Assembly: GCA_001899305.1 (NCBI GenBank)
Contig: MKWL01000005.1
Location: 101,639 to 159,522, forward strand
Length of the DNA stretch: 57,884 nucleotides
Reading direction: 5' to 3'
Source: Thiobacillus sp. 0-1251
Lineage (GTDB): Bacteria > Pseudomonadota > Gammaproteobacteria > Burkholderiales > Thiobacillaceae
Each line of letters starts with the position of its first letter. Position 1 is the first letter of the stretch. Positions 53,730-57,884 of this stretch are shown one piece after another. Position numbers and translations under genes: made by a program. Under the pieces are notes generated by a model, which had not been told where the DNA came from, made no database searches, and saw nothing but the letters and a program-made list of their open reading frames with translations.

Positions 53730-54425
53730 ATGCCCAGCAAACTCGCCCTCGCCGCAGCCGCCTCGATCTGCGCGCTGTTCCTGCCCGCACCGGTCCACGC
53801 GGTAACCACGACATTCTTCGACGCTTCGCAGACGATGACGCTGGTCGCGTCGGGCACGACTTCCGACACGATCAGCACCGAGGGGTATCTGTTCACCTAC
53901 ACACTCGACAAGCTATTCACGGGCGGCGTCGGCCTGACCACCCCGATCGGCCGCACCCAGCTCGTACAGTGGCCGACCGGGCTGCACGCGCAGGCGGTCA
54001 CCAGCGGCCCCGTGACCGGGCCGGCACAAATCACGATCCAACGCGTGGACGGCGGCGTGTTCGATCTGGATGCCCTGAATTTCAAGCTGCTGGCCAATAC
54101 CTGGGCCACCGGCGCCGACCTTGAAATCACACCGATGCTCGACGGCAACGACGGGCCGCAGGTCTTCCTCGACGCGTCAGGCAGCTACTCGAACACGTTT
54201 TCCTACAGCACCACCCTGTCTGATTACCGCGGCTTCAATACCTCCACGCTGAAGGGCTACGACACCTACAACCTGTCGCTCTTCGTCGACTTTGCGCTGA
54301 CCGGCGTCACGCTGACCGACCCGTCGCTGCTGCCCGTTCCCGAGCCCGAAACCTACGGCATGATGCTGGCTGGATTGGGCCTGGTGGGGATTGCGGTGCA
54401 ACGGAGGAAGCAGACTGCAGTCTGA
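53730..54425 (+). CDS. PEP-CTERM sorting-domain protein
   Basis: A 231-residue secreted protein. A signal peptide ends near APVHA, a beta-rich domain with an FxxDxLNFK stretch follows, and the C-terminus carries the PEP-CTERM signal (VPEPETYGMMLAGLGLVG, then RRK). Such proteins are processed by EpsH/exosortase and often belong to the cell surface or exopolysaccharide. ATG 53730 is the start; the open frame extends to 53544. It is unrelated to the carboxysome genes. Confidence 0.9.
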   Translation: MPSKLALAAAASICALFLPAPVHAVTTTFFDASQTMTLVASGTTSDTISTEGYLFTYTLDKLFTGGVGLTTPIGRTQLVQWPTGLHAQAVTSGPVTGPAQITIQRVDGGVFDLDALNFKLLANTWATGADLEITPMLDGNDGPQVFLDASGSYSNTFSYSTTLSDYRGFNTSTLKGYDTYNLSLFVDFALTGVTLTDPSLLPVPEPETYGMMLAGLGLVGIAVQRRKQTAV

Positions 54426-54451
54426 TCCAGGCGAACATGCGGGACAAGAAT

Positions 54452-54473
54452 GGGGGCTTCGGCTCCCTTTTTG
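54452..54473 (+). terminator. Rho-independent terminator of the PEP-CTERM gene
   Basis: GGGGGC-TTCG-GCTCCC followed by TTTTT: a six-pair stem (one G-T wobble) with a UUCG tetraloop, 27 bp after the stop. Confidence 0.88.
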
Positions 54474-54800
54474 TAGCCGTGTAGGGGGCTCGCGGATGGA
54501 TAGACGGATGCGGAAGGGACGACGCGGTAGTCGAGTGACGTGCGGTGGATGGCTGAGATCGGCCAGAAGCAGACGTTCACGGCACTTGCGGCGGACATCC
54601 TTTCCTCGGCCTTTGCTGCCGGTCGTAGGCCGAGCGGAGGGAGTCCGCTCTGAGCCGATGACCGGTCATTCGCCTGCTGTGCCGTTCACGTACGCGATTT
54701 TCCTTAGGGAGCGCTGACTCCCGAGCCGTTGTTCCCACCAAATCCTAACCAGTAAAGTAGCAGGGCAGCGCAGAGGAATCGGACGCGCCGTCATTGCCGA
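54474..54800. other. Intergenic region left of intI
   Basis: I see no supported gene, tRNA or clear promoter in these 327 bp. They lie behind the PEP-CTERM terminator and beyond the 3' end of intI, so they are probably the junction between chromosome and integron. Confidence 0.5.
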
Positions 54801-55748
54801 TCAGTCCTCCAGTTTGTCGAGGGGGCTCACCACATTGCGGGTGGCCTCCAGCACATGCGTATAGATCATTGTCGTCTGCAAGCTGCGGTGCCCCAGCAGC
54901 AACTGGATGGTGCGGATGTCTGTACCGGAGGCTAGCAAGTGCGTCGCGAATGAGTGGCGGAGTGTATGCACGCTCGCGTGTTTGCGGATCTCTGCTCTTC
55001 GAACGGCCTCGCGAAAGGCCCGCTGCACGGTCGTATCCGAGGTATGCCAGCGTGCCATACGCCCTGTATCGCCCCACGGCCGCAGGACCGAGGAGGGGAA
55101 GACAAACTGCCAAGCCAGCGATGAAGATGCCGAGGGATACTTGCGCGCCAGCGCGTTGGGCATTGGGGCCAGTCCCGCGCCGTGCGACAGATCAGTCTTG
55201 TGTAGTCCGGCCACTCGTAACAGATGTTGCTGCAAAGGCTCACTCAGCCGGCTGGGTAGAACCGTCGTCCGGTCCTTGTTGCCCTTGCCGCTGCGCACCG
55301 ACAGCCTGCCGGCAGCAAGATCGACATCCTTCACCCGGAGCGTCACGCACTCCTGGACCCGCAGGCCTGCGCCATAAATCAACTCGGCCATGAGGCGGGG
55401 TGTCCCGGACATGTGTGCGAGCACGGCTCGGACTTCATCGCGGGTCAGTACGACAGGCACACGATGATGTCTTTGCACCCGCTTGAGCCCCGCCATCCGC
55501 CCGAGCGGTTTCTCCAGCACGGCCTCATAAAGGAACACCAGGGCGTTGAGTGCCTGCGTCTGGGTCGAGGCCGAGACCTGTCGCACAGTGGCCAAATGGT
55601 TCAAGAAGGCCTCGACCTCTTGTGCACCGAGCGCACCGGGATGGCACTTGTCATGAAAATGAATGTAATGCCGGATCCAGTATCGGTAACTCTCCTCGGT
55701 GCGCGGGCTGTAGTGCCGCCGCCGGCAGAGCGTGGCTACCAGATCCAT
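54801..55748 (-). CDS. intI: Integron integrase IntI (tyrosine recombinase)
   Basis: A 315-residue tyrosine recombinase with the integron-specific insert before the catalytic box (ALARKYPSASSSLAWQFVFPS, residues 199-219). Catalytic residues Arg130 (GAGLR), His261, Arg264 (HTLRHSF), His287 (LLGH) and Tyr296 (MIYTHV) are intact. It inserts and excises cassettes at attI and attC. The gene reads away from the cassettes, the standard layout. The N-terminus is complete and the gene looks functional. Confidence 0.94.
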   Translation of the reverse strand: MDLVATLCRRRHYSPRTEESYRYWIRHYIHFHDKCHPGALGAQEVEAFLNHLATVRQVSASTQTQALNALVFLYEAVLEKPLGRMAGLKRVQRHHRVPVVLTRDEVRAVLAHMSGTPRLMAELIYGAGLRVQECVTLRVKDVDLAAGRLSVRSGKGNKDRTTVLPSRLSEPLQQHLLRVAGLHKTDLSHGAGLAPMPNALARKYPSASSSLAWQFVFPSSVLRPWGDTGRMARWHTSDTTVQRAFREAVRRAEIRKHASVHTLRHSFATHLLASGTDIRTIQLLLGHRSLQTTMIYTHVLEATRNVVSPLDKLED

Positions 55749-55985
55749 GAGGCGGGGACGGGGTGTGGGCTGACCCCATGATGTTCGCTCCTATGAGTGG
55801 TGACAGAGAAAAAGTTGGAACATAATCCGGCAAGCCAGAAGAGAACAGGGCTGGGTCCGCCTTTTCATACTGTAATAGACGGACCCTGGAAACCCAACGT
55901 CATTAATAATCAAATGGATAGGGGGTATTTCATGGCGTCCGTATTATTAAAAAATGTCCGGACCCGTGGGTCCGTCTAATAACTG
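55749..55985. other. attI region with an inverted-repeat element
   Basis: The region lies between the intI start and the first cassette, whose core site is GTTATGC at 55985-55991. It is AT-rich and probably holds the cassette promoter. Four alternating copies of GGGTCCG/CGGACCC occur at 55853-55859, 55880-55886, 55959-55965 and 55968-55974. A 60-codon open frame (55797-55979) covers much of it but shows no family likeness. IntI binding sites cannot be confirmed by eye. Confidence 0.55.
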
Positions 55986-55986
55986 T
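55869..55986. mobile_element. Small MITE-like element next to attI
   Basis: ACTGT occurs directly at both ends (55869-55873 and 55982-55986). Inside, AATAGACGGACCC (55874-55886) and GGGTCCGTCTAATA (55968-55981) form inverted repeats (11 exact bases, then one mismatch). The 108 bp between the duplications could be a miniature transposable element with a 5-bp target duplication. No transposase is present. Chance or an attI-specific structure are alternatives. Confidence 0.4.
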
Positions 55987-55987
55987 T

Positions 55988-56437
55988 ATGCGTCTACTGA
56001 TGAGCCTCGTTGACGAAATTCGCCAGTCTTGGGGATGGGTTGGCATTGAGCCTGTCGAAGTCGTCGGTGAAAACGACTTTGGGAATCTCATCATCAAAGA
56101 CGTGGACGGAAAGTACTGGCGCCTCTGCCCAGAAGACTGCTATTGCGAAGTCATTGCCGCCAATCGCGCTGAACTTGACCAACTCTCAACCGACCAAGAG
56201 TTCCTTCACGACTGGTACATGAAGGCGCTTGTCTCACTGGCAAGCGACAAGCTTGGCCCCCTAACCGATGGCAGAAAGTACTGTCTGACAATTCCGGGTA
56301 TCTTGGGTGGCGCCTACGGCGGAGATAATTTGGCTATCGCACCCCAAGTTGAACTTGTGCGCTTCTCTGGCGATATTGCCCGCCAGATCAAAGACCTTCC
56401 TCCTGGCTCGCAAATCAAGCTGAAGGTAGTCGATTGA
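55988..56437 (+). CDS. Cassette 1 protein, Tdi1-like (DUF1851)
   Basis: A 149-residue soluble protein resembling the DUF1851/Tdi1 immunity family: QSWGWVGIEPVEVVGENDFG, then YWRLCPEDCYCEVIAAN, FLHDWYMKALVSLA and LTIPGILGGAYGG. Tdi1 protects against a type VI secretion effector, and such genes are common in cassettes. The first ATG (55988) lies inside the attI core; ATG 56000 is a second option. GC content is lower than the chromosome around it. Confidence 0.72.
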   Translation: MRLLMSLVDEIRQSWGWVGIEPVEVVGENDFGNLIIKDVDGKYWRLCPEDCYCEVIAANRAELDQLSTDQEFLHDWYMKALVSLASDKLGPLTDGRKYCLTIPGILGGAYGGDNLAIAPQVELVRFSGDIARQIKDLPPGSQIKLKVVD

Positions 56438-56441
56438 CTAC

Positions 56442-56537
56442 GCATAACCTTTCAGTCAACCGGACGCCCCAACAGCTACGCTGTTGGGGTTCCCTCCGCG
56501 CTGCGCGCTCCGGCGCCGGTTACTTCAAACGTTAAGG
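56442..56537 (+). other. attC site of cassette 1
   Basis: It starts with R'' GCATAAC (56442-56448), which is the exact complement of GTTATGC at the cassette 1 insertion point, and ends at GTTAAGG (56531-56537). AACCGGaCGCC and GGCGCCGGTT pair with one extrahelical base, and CCCAACAGC-TAC-GCTGTTGGG makes the central hairpin. Cassette 1 spans about 55986-56531. Confidence 0.88.
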
Positions 56538-56543
56538 TTTGTC

Positions 56544-56822
56544 ATGCGCGGACAGTGGGTGCTTTGGGTTCCAATGACGATGGAGCACGTCAAGGATGGC
56601 CTGTTTTTGTGTTTTGTGTTTGTCGGGATCGCATTAGCCCTTTCAAGCCCGCAAGCCATTTTCAAGTTGCCTCATCTAGGTAGGTTTGCGGTTGAGGTGG
56701 TTTCTATTGCAGAAAAAAGAGGTGTCGGTGTTGCGGCTGCCGCGGTTTTGGCGCTAGGTCTTTCATTCATCTCATTACTCACCTCAATAGTGGTTTTTCT
56801 CAAAATTGTGCTTTTTGAGTAG
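56544..56822 (+). CDS. Cassette 2 small membrane protein
   Basis: A 92-residue protein with two strong hydrophobic helices (FLCFVFVGIALAL near residues 21-33, and a longer one near residues 64-90) separated by a charged stretch (VVSIAEKRGVG). No family recognised. ATG 56544 lies 7 bp inside the cassette. Confidence 0.65.
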   Translation: MRGQWVLWVPMTMEHVKDGLFLCFVFVGIALALSSPQAIFKLPHLGRFAVEVVSIAEKRGVGVAAAAVLALGLSFISLLTSIVVFLKIVLFE

Positions 56823-56880
56823 CTATGGCCAACACCTCTTTCTGCTTTACAAGAACCATGCGATGCAGGGCATCTGATGT

Positions 56881-56960
56881 CCCTAACCAGCGCTTCGAAT
56901 GGACGCTCCAACAGCCGGCTTCGCCGCCTGTTTCCGCGCCCCTCAAGCTAAACGTTAGCG
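56881..56960 (+). other. attC site of cassette 2
   Basis: From R'' CCCTAAC (56881-56887; one mismatch to the expected CCTTAAC) to GTTAGCG (56954-56960). The flank AGCGCTTCGAATGGACGC and the facing GCGCCCCTCAAGCT are partly complementary, as in attC arms. Cassette 2 spans about 56532-56954. Confidence 0.82.
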
Positions 56961-56962
56961 AT

Positions 56963-57781
56963 ATGCGCCATTACTGTACCGCCTTAATTCTGGCAATTTC
57001 TTTCAGTACTTTCGCTCAAGCAGGAAATCAACAAATGAGTCCTCTGGATCAGGCATATGTGACAGCAATGGAGACCAAACAAGAAGCTGTCTTTTACAAC
57101 GCCTTCTTAAACGCGACCATATTCATCGCAACGGCAAATGTTCCGACTCAAGAGATAGAAAAACGTGCTGGAGGTCACGACACGATTTCCCCAATCATCA
57201 TTGAATCTGATGGCGCAAAATACATAATGCTTTTTGACTCCAAAGAGCGGTTGCTATCTTGGGCGAAGAGAGAAGTCGGTTTTGCAGCAATTCCTGGCCA
57301 CGCCATTGTTGAAATGATGTCTCCCGAGTTTCATTGGGCGCTCAATGTCGGGACCGAACACGTCAAGACTTTTGTTCCTGATGAGATCAAATGGCTTAAG
57401 CAAAATTTAGGTCATACCAAGCAGCAAAGTGTTCCGGCCGGAACTCAAGTTCTGATTGGGGCTCCCGCCAAAATTCCTGTTGGGTTGGTTGAATCGCTCA
57501 AGAAAAACCTGTCCTCAAGGAATCGCGAGGTTAAGGCGGCATACCTCGGTCAGGTGTTCTACGTTAGGGACGGAGAGAAACCGCATCTAGCCCTTGTTGT
57601 TGACATAGAGACCAAGGATAAGACCGTCATTGACGGAATAGTTAAGGACTTGGCAATTTCAACCAAGGGGTATCTTGGCGAAAGCGAATACATAGACATT
57701 CTGGCCGACGATCAAAATGGAACAGCCGTAGAAATCAAGAAGGCTGTTAAGCCGTTTTACAGTAAAAAGTGGTGGAGATAA
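56963..57781 (+). CDS. Cassette 3 protein, SseB-like with signal peptide
   Basis: A 272-residue protein. An N-terminal signal peptide (ALILAISFSTFAQAG) is followed by a domain like the SseB N-terminal half (FYNAFLNATIFIATAN, then KYIMLFDSKERLLSWAKRE) and its C-terminal half (VGLVESLKKNLSS, ending VKPFYSKKW). SseB has an unclear role; most copies are cytosolic, so the signal peptide is unusual. ATG 56963 sits just inside the cassette. Confidence 0.7.
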   Translation: MRHYCTALILAISFSTFAQAGNQQMSPLDQAYVTAMETKQEAVFYNAFLNATIFIATANVPTQEIEKRAGGHDTISPIIIESDGAKYIMLFDSKERLLSWAKREVGFAAIPGHAIVEMMSPEFHWALNVGTEHVKTFVPDEIKWLKQNLGHTKQQSVPAGTQVLIGAPAKIPVGLVESLKKNLSSRNREVKAAYLGQVFYVRDGEKPHLALVVDIETKDKTVIDGIVKDLAISTKGYLGESEYIDILADDQNGTAVEIKKAVKPFYSKKWWR

Positions 57782-57782
57782 T

Positions 57783-57884
57783 CGCTAACCCTTCGTATAT
57801 GGACTCCCCCCAATAGCAAGAAACCCGATCGATAGTTGTGGCTGGTTGGAATTGCGTGCAGTCGTATATCCGGCATCTTGAGTG
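57783..57884 (+). other. attC site of cassette 3 (cut by window edge)
   Basis: R'' CGCTAAC (57783-57789) is the exact complement of GTTAGCG, the start of cassette 3, so this is its attC. The 3' core is not reached before the window ends. Confidence 0.7.

Noticed and set aside
55887-55991. An ORF-less cassette between attI and cassette 1
   Set aside because: ACCCAAC at about 55891 looks like an R'' box, but the arms do not pair in the attC manner with the sequence before GTTATGC.
1-57884. CRISPR arrays, tRNA or rRNA genes
   Set aside because: I looked for regularly spaced repeats and tRNA-like cloverleaf ends and found none I could support.

Overview
This window is high-GC, densely coded DNA from what looks like an obligately autotrophic, sulfur-oxidising betaproteobacterium close to Thiobacillus. 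That placement is inferred from a type I sulfide:quinone oxidoreductase, form IA RuBisCO with cbbQ and cbbO, an alpha-carboxysome operon, two DAB-type inorganic-carbon (Ci) pumps and several CbbR-type regulators.

Layout. (1) 1-13.1 kb is housekeeping: a DesA-type desaturase (cut at the left edge), an MscS channel, a FadL porin, an acyl-CoA synthetase, an RsmB-type rRNA methyltransferase, PsiE, AI-2E/PerM, TerC and HtpX, all on the minus strand; then a divergent NhaR-like LysR gene, a PIN-domain protein and a thioredoxin. (2) 13.2-26.3 kb starts with sqr, then a SulP anion transporter translationally coupled to a gamma-carbonic anhydrase. It continues with a six-gene Hyf/NuoL-like membrane complex whose large subunit has lost the NiFe cysteines, and a spermidine-synthase-like/winged-helix fusion. 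Two paralogous ribbon-helix-helix (RHH) repressors bracket the complex and the fusion gene, and each has an operator of the same 8-3-8 design. (3) 26.5-32.9 kb is cbbLS-cbbQ-cbbO on the minus strand with a divergent cbbR. A strong hairpin terminator lies between cbbS and cbbQ. (4) 33.2-45.6 kb carries two DAB modules of different architecture: dabB, a membrane protein, a long dabA and a PII-like gene; then a CbbR-like regulator, dabB, dabA, a tiny ORF and a PDC-sensor gene. (5) 45.6-53.4 kb is a third CbbR-like gene and an alpha-carboxysome operon (csoS2, csoSCA, csoS4A, csoS4B, three csoS1, a ferritin-like gene, acRAF, mcdA, mcdB) that has no cbbLS of its own. (6) 53.7-57.9 kb holds a PEP-CTERM protein, then a chromosomal integron: intI on the minus strand, an attI region and three gene cassettes with attC sites, the last cut by the right edge.

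Together, 13-53 kb reads as a carbon-concentrating island powered by sulfide oxidation: proton-driven CO2 hydration (DAB, and perhaps the Hyf-like complex), possible bicarbonate transport (SulP), RuBisCO with its activase, and the carboxysome shell with its positioning system. Local sensors (PII-like, PDC, three CbbR-type proteins, two RHH proteins) may tune the parts. The least described parts are the RHH-bracketed Hyf-like block, a shortened CsoS2 with a canonical -1 slippery heptamer, a carboxysome operon beside a RuBisCO whose small subunit carries a non-carboxysomal-type insert, and a small inverted-repeat element at the integron attI.
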